Shown here: in pieces, positions 7,768 through 14,825 of the stretch
Numbering within the stretch: the stretch's first letter is position 1
How the letters are laid out: the number at the start of each line of letters is the position of its first letter
Assembly: GCA_964618785.1 (NCBI GenBank)
Contig: CAZUCY010000051.1
Span: forward strand, 1 to 22,853
DNA length: 22,853 bases
DNA from: FEN-1297 sp964618785
GTDB taxonomy: Bacteria; Bacteroidota; Ignavibacteria; Ignavibacteriales; Ignavibacteriaceae
Direction of reading: 5' to 3'
Position numbers and translations under genes: made by a program
Notes under the pieces: generated by a model
Told to the model about the DNA's origin: nothing
Database searches by the model: none
Seen by the model: only the letters and a program-made list of their open reading frames with translations

Positions 7768-7791
7768 GCAGTCACAAATGCGCATTAACCA

Positions 7792-8160
7792 ATGATTATT
7801 CAATACCTGGCAATATTTATTGTTATTATAATTGCCGCCGGATTTGCCGGTGTAACCGTCTTTTCATCCGTAATTTTTGGTCCGCAGAGACCTACAAAAG
7901 AAAAACTTTCTACTTATGAAAGCGGTATGAAACCCGTCGGAACTACACACGAAAGAGTTTCAATCAAGTATTATCTTGTGGGTATGCTCTTCATAATTTT
8001 TGATCTTGAAGTAATCTTCGTTTATCCCTGGGCAGTTCAGTTCAGAAGGTTATTCAAAGAGATTGGTATGCCTGTGTTTTATTCAATGATGATTTTTTTA
8101 TTGGTTCTAGAACTTGGATTCCTATATGTGTATAAGAAAGGCGGTTTCAAATGGGATTAG
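7792..8160 (+). CDS. nuoA: NADH-quinone oxidoreductase subunit A
   Basis: This 122-residue membrane subunit of respiratory complex I has three hydrophobic helices (about 3-26, 65-84 and 93-115). It carries the conserved loop KLSTYESGMKPVG (36-48) and YLVGMLFIIFDLEVIFVYPWA (63-83), which holds the conserved acidic residues of the membrane domain. It is the first gene of the cluster and the promoter lies just upstream. The ribosome binding site is weak (CATTAACC precedes the ATG). The last 10 bases overlap the start of nuoB, so translation of the two is probably coupled. Confidence 0.93.
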   Translation: MIIQYLAIFIVIIIAAGFAGVTVFSSVIFGPQRPTKEKLSTYESGMKPVGTTHERVSIKYYLVGMLFIIFDLEVIFVYPWAVQFRRLFKEIGMPVFYSMMIFLLVLELGFLYVYKKGGFKWD

Positions 8161-8672
8161 AAGCTAAGTTAACACATGATGGAATTATTACAAGTACAAT
8201 TGACGCTGTTGTTGCGTGGTCCCGTAAGAATTCGGTTTGGCCTATGCCTATGGGGATTTCATGCTGTGCAATTGAAATGATGGCTGCAGGCGATCCTAAA
8301 TATGATATTGCTCGTTTTGGCTCGGAAGTAATGCGGTTTACTCCGCGACAATGCGATTTAATGATTGTAGCTGGAACGGTAACTTATAAAATGGCTCATG
8401 TAGTGAAAAAAATTTATGATCAGATGCCCGATCCCAAATGGGTAATTGCAATGGGCGCTTGTACTTCTTCCGGCGGAATGTACAGGTCTTATAATGTTGT
8501 GCAGGGTATAGATCAATTCTTGCCCGTAGATGTATACCTTGCAGGCTGTCCGCCGAGACCTGAAAACCTTCTTAATGCTTTGATGCAAATACAGGAAAAA
8601 ATTGGAAGGACTAAAGCGCGTGAGTTCCAGGATAAAAAACTTCCCGGTATTGCAGTCAATCAAAATAACTAA
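8151..8672 (+). CDS. nuoB: NADH-quinone oxidoreductase subunit B (N2 cluster)
   Basis: This 173-residue subunit of the complex I peripheral arm binds [4Fe-4S] cluster N2, the last cluster before quinone. The four ligands are visible: C38 and C39 in ISCCAIEMM (37-44), C104 in GACTSSGG (102-109), and C133 in AGCPPRPE (131-138). Length and motifs are normal. It overlaps nuoA by 10 bp and lies 15 bp before nuoC. Confidence 0.95.
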   Translation: MGLEAKLTHDGIITSTIDAVVAWSRKNSVWPMPMGISCCAIEMMAAGDPKYDIARFGSEVMRFTPRQCDLMIVAGTVTYKMAHVVKKIYDQMPDPKWVIAMGACTSSGGMYRSYNVVQGIDQFLPVDVYLAGCPPRPENLLNALMQIQEKIGRTKAREFQDKKLPGIAVNQNN

Positions 8673-8687
8673 TTTATTACGGATATT

Positions 8688-9200
8688 ATGGCTCCGCTAA
8701 AAGAGTTAATAACACAAAAACTAAAAGATAAATTCGGAAGTGTGAATTTTGAGTTCAGTGAATTCAGGGATGAATTGACGATCTTGTTTGATAAGAAAAA
8801 CGTCGTTGAAGTCTGCCGGTTCCTGAAGGATGATGATGATCTTCAATTTAAATTATGCGAAGATGTTACCGCTATAGACTGGGCGCAAAGAAAAAACCTG
8901 CCTACCGGTCAGGCAGCTCGCTTTACGGTCGTATATCATATTTATTCAATTAAATATGGTTTCAGGCTTGCGCTTAAAGCTGATGTTGACCAATCCGGCT
9001 GCTCAATTGATTCTGTTTCTTCCGTATGGAAAACTGCAGACTGGGAAGAGCGCGAAACTTATGATATGTACGGAATTATTTTTAATAATCATCCTGATCT
9101 AAGAAGAATGTATATGCCGGAGGATTTTGAATATTATCCTCTTCGAAAGGATTTCCCTTTGATGGGAATTCCGGGCTCTATTACCCTGCCAGCGAAATAA
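8688..9200 (+). CDS. nuoC: NADH-quinone oxidoreductase subunit C, with an in-frame repeat insertion
   Basis: This 170-residue (30-kDa type) subunit of the complex I peripheral arm contacts NuoD and NuoB. Conserved parts are AIDW (62-65), RFTVVYHIYSI (78-88) and the family signature ERETYDMYGI (121-130), followed by HPDLRRMYMPEDFEYYPLRK (135-154). Residues 71-77 (LPTGQAA) lie in the middle of the usual DW-x-x-R-x-RFxVVYH segment and are encoded by a palindromic repeat (8898-8916); other NuoC proteins, as I know them, have no such residues. The rest is intact, so the subunit is expected to work. The ATG has no clear Shine-Dalgarno, which is common in this cluster. Confidence 0.92.
   Translation: MAPLKELITQKLKDKFGSVNFEFSEFRDELTILFDKKNVVEVCRFLKDDDDLQFKLCEDVTAIDWAQRKNLPTGQAARFTVVYHIYSIKYGFRLALKADVDQSGCSIDSVSSVWKTADWEERETYDMYGIIFNNHPDLRRMYMPEDFEYYPLRKDFPLMGIPGSITLPAK
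8898..8916. repeat. Palindromic repeat inside nuoC (CTGCCT-ACCGGTC-AGGCAG)
   Basis: The arms CTGCCT (8898-8903) and AGGCAG (8911-8916) enclose ACCGGTC. The stretch CTACCGGTCAGGCAG (8902-8916) matches the reverse complement of 18924-18937 (CTACCGGCAGGCAG) except for one extra T. This places both in one dispersed repeat family. Here the copy is translated as LPTGQAA without breaking the frame. Confidence 0.65.
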
Positions 9201-9227
9201 TAAAAGTTTAAACGCAAGATTTATAAG

Positions 9228-10478
9228 ATGGAAAAAATAACTAAAGACGATGTTCATCCTAAGATACTTGAAGCGCTGCTGCGCGATGCTAAAATAACCG
9301 CTGAAGATGCCCTTGAAAATGAGATGATATTGAATATGGGTCCCCAGCATCCTGCAACGCACGGAGTGCTAAGGCTTCTTCTCAGGCTTGACGGCGAGAG
9401 TGTTGTAGCTTGCGTTCCCGAACTTGGGTACCTGCACCGCGGATATGAAAAACTGGCGGAGAACATGTCCTTTTATGAATTTATTCCGCATACGGATAGA
9501 CTCGATTATCTTGCCCCTATGGCGAATAATGTTGCATGGGCGCTTGCCGTTGAAAAACTTATTGGAATTGAAGCGCCTCCAAGAGCTCAGTATATAAGAA
9601 TGATGATTACTGAACTTGCAAGAATAGCTTCCCATCTAGTTGCTATCGGCGCGTTTGCTATGGATATAGGCGCATTAACAGTTTTCCTGTGGACTCTGCG
9701 GGAAAGAGAAAAAATCCTTGATATATGGGATATCCTTTGCGGCGCTCGATTCACAAACAGCTTTACGCGTATTGGCGGCATTGCAAACGACGCTCAACCC
9801 GAGGCGCTTGCAAAAGCTAAATGGTTCATAAATCAGTATGAAGAAAATCTGGATGAATGCGAAAAGCTACTTAACACAAATAGGATTTTTATTGAACGGC
9901 TTGAAGGAGTAGGCGTTATTTCCGGCGAAGATGCTGTCGATCTCGGCTTAACAGGTCCAAGCTTAAGAGGAAGCGGTGTTGAGTTTGATCTCCGGAGATC
10001 TAAGCCGTATTTGTTTTATAATGATATGGATTTTAATGTGGTTACTTTCCCGGAAGGAGATTCATTAGCGCGTTATTTTGTCCGCGCCGATGAAACCCGT
10101 GAAAGTATAAAAATAATTCGCCAGGTACTGGACAAAATGCCTCAAGGTGATATACTTTTGAATCAGCCTAAGAAAGTTCTTCCTAAGAAGACTGAAATTT
10201 ATTCTAAGATGGAAGAGCTTATACATGATTTTATGATAGTTAATTTTGGAGTTAATCCGCCCGTTGGAGATATATACAGCGCAGTAGAGAATCCGAAAGG
10301 AGAACTTGGTTTTTACCTTGTTAGCAACGGCGAAGGACGCCCGTGGAAGTGCAAAATCCGTTCACCCTCGTTTGTGAATTTGCAGTCGATCCCTCATTTA
10401 ATAAAGGGTCGAATGATTTCAGATATTGTAGCAATTGTCGGAAGCCTTGATCCCGTTATGGGCGAAGCTGATAAATAA
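9228..10478 (+). CDS. nuoD: NADH-quinone oxidoreductase subunit D
   Basis: This 416-residue (49-kDa type) subunit forms, with NuoB, the quinone-reduction site of complex I. It is homologous to the large subunit of NiFe hydrogenases. The N-terminal NMGPQHPATHGVLRL (36-50) contains the quinone-site His-x-x-x-His loop. ELGYLHRGYEKLAE (65-78), RIASHL (131-136), TNSFTRIGG (175-183), the RGSGVEFDLR region (246-255) and the C-terminal SLDPVMGE (406-413) are all present. There are about 35 residues before the core, a little long but seen in relatives. It lies 27 bp after nuoC. Its TAA is followed directly by a TTG that opens the small ORF described next. Confidence 0.95.
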   Translation: MEKITKDDVHPKILEALLRDAKITAEDALENEMILNMGPQHPATHGVLRLLLRLDGESVVACVPELGYLHRGYEKLAENMSFYEFIPHTDRLDYLAPMANNVAWALAVEKLIGIEAPPRAQYIRMMITELARIASHLVAIGAFAMDIGALTVFLWTLREREKILDIWDILCGARFTNSFTRIGGIANDAQPEALAKAKWFINQYEENLDECEKLLNTNRIFIERLEGVGVISGEDAVDLGLTGPSLRGSGVEFDLRRSKPYLFYNDMDFNVVTFPEGDSLARYFVRADETRESIKIIRQVLDKMPQGDILLNQPKKVLPKKTEIYSKMEELIHDFMIVNFGVNPPVGDIYSAVENPKGELGFYLVSNGEGRPWKCKIRSPSFVNLQSIPHLIKGRMISDIVAIVGSLDPVMGEADK

Positions 10479-10628
10479 TTGAAGAAATTACAATCGCTTA
10501 ATGCAGGCAGATTATTATTTCACAATTATTCTAAATCCCGGTGGGATGGCATAGTAACGGGTAAAATAATCGCGCAATCAAAATATTCAGAACTGTATAA
10601 TGCAGGAAGAAAGAAATATTTAAAATAA
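10479..10628 (+). CDS. Candidate 49-residue protein between nuoD and nuoE, family unknown
   Basis: A TTG-initiated ORF begins at the base after the nuoD stop and ends with TAA at 10626-10628, whose last A is the first base of the nuoE ATG (TAATG). It therefore fills the nuoD-nuoE gap exactly. The product starts MKKLQSLNAGRLLFHNYSKS and ends NAGRKKYLK. It is strongly basic (8 Lys and 3 Arg against 1 Asp and 1 Glu), with no membrane helix, no signal peptide and no cysteine. An LNAGR/YNAGR motif occurs near both ends. I recognise no family. It could be a small accessory or assembly protein of complex I, translationally coupled to both neighbours. Alternatively it is an open stretch by chance; an ATCCC-GGT-GGGAT palindrome (10535-10547) resembles the REP-like elements elsewhere in the window and favours caution. 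There is no clear ribosome binding site of its own. Confidence 0.45.
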   Translation: MKKLQSLNAGRLLFHNYSKSRWDGIVTGKIIAQSKYSELYNAGRKKYLK

Positions 10629-11110
10629 TGACATTTAAGTTTACCTTAGAAAATACTAAACGAATTGAGGAAGCAGTTAAAAGGTATCCTCATAAAAATG
10701 CGGCTCTTATGCCTGTCCTTTATATTGCTCAGGAACAGGAAGGATGGATTTCGCAGGAAGTTATAAAGGAAGTTGCATCCGTTCTTGAAATGACGGCGGA
10801 AGAAGTGCTCGGAGTAGTCACTTTTTATTCAATGTATCATACAAAACCGGCGGGTAAATATCATCTGCAGGTTTGCACAAATGTTTCCTGCATGCTGCAC
10901 GGCGCTGTGGTTATTTATGATCATGTAAAAGATAAATTGAAAATTGAAAACGGCGGTGTAACCGGTGATGGCTTGTTTTCATTGGAAGAAGTGGAATGTA
11001 TGGGCTCCTGCGGTACGGCGCCTATGTTTGCAATAAATGAAGACTTTTTTGAAAATCTTAACATTCAAAAAGTTGATGAAATTATTGAATCCTTTAAAAA
11101 CCAAGACTAA
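10628..11110 (+). CDS. nuoE: NADH-quinone oxidoreductase subunit E ([2Fe-2S], thioredoxin-like)
   Basis: This 160-residue (24-kDa type) subunit is part of the NADH-oxidising module of complex I. It binds [2Fe-2S] cluster N1a through C83 and C88 (VCTNVSCML, 82-90) and C124 and C128 (VECMGSCGTAP, 122-132). The helical N-terminal part (10-65) contains LMPVLYIAQEQEGWIS (27-42) and VLGVVTFYSMY (60-70), typical of the family. Its ATG shares a base with the stop codon of the preceding small ORF. nuoF follows after 9 bp. Confidence 0.95.
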   Translation: MTFKFTLENTKRIEEAVKRYPHKNAALMPVLYIAQEQEGWISQEVIKEVASVLEMTAEEVLGVVTFYSMYHTKPAGKYHLQVCTNVSCMLHGAVVIYDHVKDKLKIENGGVTGDGLFSLEEVECMGSCGTAPMFAINEDFFENLNIQKVDEIIESFKNQD

Positions 11111-11119
11111 TTTTAATAT

Positions 11120-12448
11120 ATGCCAATGGAAAAAATAGTTCTTCCCGGTATAAAAGATTTTCATCTTATAGATGTTTACGAACAATATGGCGGTTACACG
11201 GCAATTAAAAAAGCGCTAAGTCAATCGCCCGATGATATAATAGATCAGGTAAAAAAATCAGGTTTGCGCGGGCGCGGCGGCGCTGCTTTCTCTGCAGGAC
11301 TTAAATGGAGCTTCATGCCCAAGTCTTCAGTCAAACCTGCTTACCTTTGTATTAACGGCGATGAAAGCGAGCCGGGTTCTTTCAAAGACCGTCAAATTTT
11401 TGAATTCAATCCCCACCAGTTGATTGAAGGGATTTTAATTGCCGCTTACGCTACTCGTGTTAAAACTACGTACATATATATCCGCGGAGAGTACCATAAA
11501 TGGATTAAACTTTTTGAAAAAGCTTTATCGGATGCCTGCGCCAAAGGTTACGCGGGCGAAAAGATGAAGAAAACTTTCGGTACGGATTTCTTTGTGGATA
11601 TTTACGTCCATAAAGGAGCCGGTGCATACATCTGCGGTGAAGAATCTGCGCTTATGAACTCTATAGAAGGGAAGAGAGGCTACCCCCGGGTTAAGCCGCC
11701 TTTTCCTGCACAGAACGGCTTGTGGGGTTGTCCCACTACCATAAATAACGTTGAAACCGTTACTAATGTTCCCCCGATTATAAATAAAGGATGGGAATGG
11801 TTTTCAAAAATCGGCGAACCTAAGCACCCCGGTACTCTGCTTTACGGAATAAGCGGGCATGTAAACAAACCCGGAGTTTATGAATTACCTACCGGCATGC
11901 TTTTAACGGATTTGATATATAATTATGCAGGTGGAGTTATAAATAATAAAAAAATATTGTGTGTAATCCCCGGAGGTTCTTCAATGCCCCCGTTAAGAGG
12001 CGATCAGATTGAAGGCGTTAAAATGGACGCCGAATCGCTTAAAGCTTACGGCACTTCTATTGGTACGGCTGGCGTTATTGTTATGGATGAAGATACCGAT
12101 CTTGTAAAAACGCTGGCAAGAATTGCTAAGTTTTATTACCACGAAAGCTGCGGGCAATGCACTCCATGCCGCGAAGGAACCGGCTGGATGCTTAAAATTT
12201 TAAACAGGCTTGTCCGCGGTGAAGGTTCAACGCATGACCTTGATCTTTTGGTTTCAATTGCATTCAATATTGAAGGCAATACAATCTGCGCTCTGGGCGA
12301 AGCTGCCGCATGGCCCGTTAGATATACAATTACCCGCTTCAGAGATTATTTTGAAAAGCGGGTTAGTAGAGAAGTTATACTGCCTGTAGCCAACAAAGTT
12401 CATTCGATGAGGCACACCGCTTTCCCGCTTGCGGATATAAAGGAATGA
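11120..12448 (+). CDS. nuoF: NADH-quinone oxidoreductase subunit F (FMN, NADH site)
   Basis: This 442-residue (51-kDa type) subunit binds NADH and FMN and holds [4Fe-4S] cluster N3. Motifs: GLRGRGGAAFSAGLKW (48-63, FMN loop), NGDESEPGSFKDR (79-91), GAGAYICGEESALMNSIEG (166-184, NADH site), IPGGSSMPPL (283-292), ESCGQCTPCREG (342-353, with C344, C347 and C350) and C390 as the fourth ligand. There are two possible starts: ATG 11120 and the ATG two codons later (11126). It is the last gene of the cluster here; a strong hairpin follows directly and nuoG is not next, as it is in the standard 14-gene order. Confidence 0.95.
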   Translation: MPMEKIVLPGIKDFHLIDVYEQYGGYTAIKKALSQSPDDIIDQVKKSGLRGRGGAAFSAGLKWSFMPKSSVKPAYLCINGDESEPGSFKDRQIFEFNPHQLIEGILIAAYATRVKTTYIYIRGEYHKWIKLFEKALSDACAKGYAGEKMKKTFGTDFFVDIYVHKGAGAYICGEESALMNSIEGKRGYPRVKPPFPAQNGLWGCPTTINNVETVTNVPPIINKGWEWFSKIGEPKHPGTLLYGISGHVNKPGVYELPTGMLLTDLIYNYAGGVINNKKILCVIPGGSSMPPLRGDQIEGVKMDAESLKAYGTSIGTAGVIVMDEDTDLVKTLARIAKFYYHESCGQCTPCREGTGWMLKILNRLVRGEGSTHDLDLLVSIAFNIEGNTICALGEAAAWPVRYTITRFRDYFEKRVSREVILPVANKVHSMRHTAFPLADIKE

Positions 12449-12450
12449 TA

Positions 12451-12481
12451 TTGGAGGAACAAAATTCATTTGTTCCTCCAA
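12451..12481 (+). terminator. Strong terminator ending the nuo operon
   Basis: A perfect 13-bp stem TTGGAGGAACAAA (12451-12463) / TTTGTTCCTCCAA (12469-12481) closes on the loop ATTCA and is followed by ATATTTCTATTT. It begins two bases after the nuoF stop. It also lies between converging genes and could stop transcripts from both sides. Confidence 0.8.
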
Positions 12482-12518
12482 ATATTTCTATTTCCAGACT
12501 TCATAGAAAGACATTTAT

Positions 12519-13432
12519 TTAAAACGCCTTAAACTTATCGCCCAAATAGTGTTTCAGATTCCATTTCTTTGTTGTGTCCAATGAACGCTCAAGACAAATG
12601 AATTTCTTTTCAATATAGTTGCTTCGTCGTTCTTTTCAGTAACAGTAAGTACTTCAATCTTCTTCACGAGTCCTTGTTTGTAGCTATCATAAGGAGTTAA
12701 GCGATACAAAAGATTTTTTATAACTTTGTGAGTTGCGGAATAACGTATTTTAACAAGAGGGTTAAGTTTACTGATTTGTTTAATGGAGTTTTCAGTATCC
12801 ATTCCTTCCTGCGGTTCATCCATTAGAACGATAGGGTTTGTTTTTCCGATTGCTTCTATAAATGGAATGTTGGCAAATAAATCTTCCCGCTGCGCTTGAT
12901 TTAAAATTTTATCTTCCGAATTGAAGGATGCCAATGTCATTATCATGATCTGAGGATGCTGTTCCTCAATGAAGCCGGTTACTTTGCTCAACTTCTTACT
13001 TTCATACTCAAAGTAATTCGGCTTGAATCCGTAAATGTTCTCAAGTTGTTTTTCAAAAGTCTTTAATGTTCCTAGAACTCCCTGTCGAATCGCAACGGAA
13101 GGGACAAGAATGATAAACTTTGTAAAACCATAATGTTTGGATAATTCATAAATGGACTTCAGATAAACAAGCGTTTTGCCTGTTCCGGTTTCCATTTCAA
13201 TGCAAAGGTCTTTTTCCTGAGAAGGTTTTGCTGTTTCATCATCAATACCGTTATCTGCAATTACGGCTTTTATATTTGCAAAGAATTCATTTAATGTGAG
13301 TTTGCAAATGTTTGAACGAATACCCTCAAAGCAAGCATTATCAAAAGTATTTTTTTCTGTACCCTCAAATACTTTTACAATTGCTTCAATTGCAGTGTCC
13401 TGATATTTTAGATCTTCAAGTTTAAGTTCCAT
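12519..13432 (-). pseudogene. Truncated type III restriction endonuclease (Res) subunit
   Basis: The intact reading frame (13432-12554, 292 codons) matches the N-terminal helicase part of type III Res subunits, which are normally about 900-1000 residues. It has MELKLEDLKYQDTAIEAI (1-18), Walker A METGTGKT (80-87), the Res-type motif II LMDEPQEGM (203-211) and motif III YSATH (231-235). Similarity ends near TVTEKNDEAT (263-272). After that, a neighbouring frame reads EKKFICLERSLDTTKKWN, then LKHYLGDKFKAF and a stop at 12519-12521. It looks like the natural end of some R-M protein rather than random sequence. A large internal deletion plus a frameshift would explain this. The endonuclease domain and most of the helicase are missing, so restriction activity is not expected. 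Its ATG overlaps the stop of the XRE gene (TAATG). Confidence 0.75.
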
Positions 13433-13746
13433 TAATTTTTGCCGTTGGTTTCCCTTTTGTATTTCAGTCTTTGTTCGGCAACCTTCAGTGCTTTGGTCCC
13501 AAGTTTTTCGTCTTGCAACTCATAAACAATTTTATCGCTAAGAAAAAGCACTAAAAGGTCATCTTTTTTAACTCCATAAAGTTTTGCAAGTTGTATAACA
13601 ATATTTTTTGTAAACTTGCGTTCTCCCCGTTCCATTTTACTGAGAATTGCAACGTCAATATCAATCATTGTAGCAGCTTTGCGAAGTGTTAATTCTCTCT
13701 GTTCTCTAATTTGGCGAAGTCTTTCGCCTGTCGTTTCTGTTGACAT
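13432..13746 (-). CDS. XRE-family helix-turn-helix regulator
   Basis: This is a 104-residue protein. Residues 8-64 form an XRE/Cro-type domain: ERLRQIREQRELTLRKAATM (8-27), then DIDVAILSKMERGERK (29-44) as turn and recognition helix, then NIVIQLAKLYGVKKDDLL (48-65). The C-terminal 40 residues are charged and probably helical. Its stop codon overlaps the start of the truncated Res gene, so they form one operon, and it may have controlled a restriction-modification system, as C-proteins do. A palindrome over its predicted promoter suggests it represses its own gene (inference). The gene itself is intact although its partner is not. Confidence 0.85.
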   Translation of the reverse strand: MSTETTGERLRQIREQRELTLRKAATMIDIDVAILSKMERGERKFTKNIVIQLAKLYGVKKDDLLVLFLSDKIVYELQDEKLGTKALKVAEQRLKYKRETNGKN

Positions 13747-13770
13747 ATTTTATGTTGACAATTTATGTCA
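13738..13770 (-). promoter_or_regulatory. Probable XRE operator: TGACA-N5-TGTCA palindrome and TGTTGACA repeats
   Basis: TGACA-ATTTA-TGTCA (13756-13770) is a perfect 5-bp-arm palindrome. TGTTGACA occurs twice exactly 15 bp apart (13738-13745 and 13753-13760), the second copy overlapping the palindrome and the first covering the start codon. The palindrome overlaps the candidate -7 element and the expected start of transcription of the XRE gene, where a repressor would act. Confidence 0.5.
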
Positions 13771-13800
13771 AAAATAAGTATTCCGGGTTTAAAATGCCAA
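13769..13800 (-). promoter_or_regulatory. Candidate promoter of the XRE-res operon
   Basis: On the - strand, TTG (13800-13798) is followed after 21 bp by TATTTTTG (13776-13769), matching TAnnTTTG. Transcription would begin near 13763, about 17 nt before the start codon. No Shine-Dalgarno is visible in this short leader. Confidence 0.45.
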
Positions 13801-13892
13801 CAGTTATGAACAAATAATTTCAAGGTGTATTAATCAATGGAAATGTCGATAACCTTTTAAAAAGTAATTAAAAGCAGATTTTATTGGAATGT

Positions 13893-13926
13893 AAATGCCG
13901 TTCACTTCTATAACTGAACGGCATTT
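13893..13926. terminator. 12-bp hairpin downstream of ferritin
   Basis: AAATGCCGTTCA (13893-13904) pairs perfectly with TGAACGGCATTT (13915-13926) around a 10-nt loop. It lies about 75 bp past the end of the - strand ferritin gene and before the XRE promoter, so it probably ends the ferritin transcript. The better T tract (GTTTTTG) is on the + strand, so it could work in both directions. Confidence 0.55.
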
Positions 13927-13952
13927 GTTTTTGAAAGACAGTAAGCCTTTGA

Positions 13953-13963
13953 TCCCGAAGGGA
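13953..13963. repeat. Small REP-like palindrome TCCC-GAA-GGGA
   Basis: TCCC (13953-13956) and GGGA (13960-13963) flank GAA within TTTGATCCCGAAGGGACAAG. The form resembles the CCCC/GGGG palindromes clustered at 18738-19136. It is short, and its identity as a family member is uncertain. Confidence 0.3.
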
Positions 13964-13999
13964 CAAGTTAATCAAATGCCTGCAAAACAATTGTTGTTA

Positions 14000-14497
14000 T
14001 TAAGCAGTCTTTGCTCTCTTGCCCAATTCTTTATCTAAATACAACAAACCGCCTTTGCTGTCTTCAATCATCCTTATTCTTTCAAGTATTTTTAAAGCAT
14101 TTGATTCTTCTTCAACTTGTTCGTTCACAAACCACTGTAGGAAATTGCCGGTTGCGTAGTCTTTGGAATCTATTGCCAAACCTACAAGATTATGAATTGA
14201 GGCGGTAACTTTCTGTTCATGTTTATAGGTAACTTCAAAAGCAGCTTTCGGAGTTTTATAGATTAAAGACGGTGCATTGATCTGCGCAAGCTCAACTTTG
14301 CCCCCCGATAGAAGAATATAATCATAAATTTTTCCGGCATGTCCATTTTCCTCCTGCGATTGGATCTTCATCCATGACGCAAAACCGGAGAAATTTAATG
14401 TCTCAAAAAAGGCAGACATTGCTAAGTATTCATATGATGAAGATAGTTCAAGATTTAATTGCTGATTTAAAGCTTTTTGAATTTTCTCATTTAACAT
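14000..14497 (-). CDS. Ferritin (FtnA-like, non-haem)
   Basis: This 165-residue iron-storage protein assembles into a 24-subunit cage and oxidises Fe(II) before storing it as mineral. The ferroxidase residues fall at the same positions as in E. coli FtnA: E17, E50, H53, E94, Q127 and E130, in the contexts LNLELSSSYEYL (14-25), SQEENGHAGK (47-56), YKHEQKV (91-97) and NEQVEEESNA (125-134). The length is the family norm. Translation starts at ATG 14497 with only a weak AGTGA upstream. It appears to be a single-gene unit with a possible promoter about 50 bp upstream and a hairpin downstream. Confidence 0.93.
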   Translation of the reverse strand: MLNEKIQKALNQQLNLELSSSYEYLAMSAFFETLNFSGFASWMKIQSQEENGHAGKIYDYILLSGGKVELAQINAPSLIYKTPKAAFEVTYKHEQKVTASIHNLVGLAIDSKDYATGNFLQWFVNEQVEEESNALKILERIRMIEDSKGGLLYLDKELGKRAKTA

Positions 14498-14547
14498 AAT
14501 TTCACTTTTTATTTTATTTGAGGATTGTTTTAATATAATTTCAATTG

Positions 14548-14578
14548 GAAATGTATGAAACTATAATCTTTACTGCAA
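14548..14578 (-). promoter_or_regulatory. Candidate ferritin promoter
   Basis: On the - strand, TTG (14578-14576) is followed after 20 bp by TACATTTC (14555-14548), one base off the TAnnTTTG consensus. The start codon is about 50 bp downstream. The geometry equals that of the nuo promoter. Confidence 0.3.
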
Positions 14579-14780
14579 CAAAATTGTTTATTTTAAATAA
14601 TTTTGTGATTTATCTAAACATTTACAAAAGCTAATCTTAGCAATTAAGTAAATTCTTAGGATTTATATTATAATTTATTTTAAACCGGTCAGCCATGACG
14701 GTAATAAATATGATAACATAAGTTAGCATAATTCTCTTTTTGAACCATTTTATGCCCTTTCAATTAGATAGATAATTCCA

Positions 14781-14788
14781 TATATTTG
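14781..14788 (+). promoter_or_regulatory. Candidate -7 element (TATATTTG) of the helicase gene
   Basis: TATATTTG matches TAnnTTTG exactly and lies 37 bp before the start codon. At the -33 position there is TTT (14758-14760) rather than TTG. Confidence 0.4.
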
Positions 14789-14825
14789 CACCTTAAAAAA
14801 GATCTAATTCAGAAAAACTGGGAAT

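Larger units (their letters stand above)
7341..7791. other. Gene-free interval between apt and nuoA
   Basis: This 450-bp stretch holds no intact gene. TAGTTT-TTTC-AAACTA (7347-7362) is a weak hairpin just after apt. 7374-7680 is a decayed DUF1761-like gene on the - strand, and 7737-7767 is a good promoter for the nuo operon (both listed separately). Confidence 0.6.
14498..14825. other. Divergent intergenic region between ferritin and uvrD-type helicase
   Basis: This 328-bp AT-rich stretch holds no gene. It contains candidate promoters for both flanking genes (listed separately) and a small imperfect hairpin ACCG-GTCA-GCCA-TGAC-GGT (14684-14702) with one bulged base, of unknown role. No recognisable Fur box was seen for the ferritin. 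Confidence 0.5.

Noticed and set aside
14011..14208. A + strand reading frame opposite the ferritin gene
   Set aside because: It lies wholly inside the ferritin gene, whose ferroxidase residues are all in place. The opposite frame has no motif or ribosome binding site.
14498..14825. tRNA or small RNA gene in the ferritin-helicase interval
   Set aside because: No cloverleaf or conserved TTC-loop sequence could be found. Only a 7-bp bulged hairpin is present.
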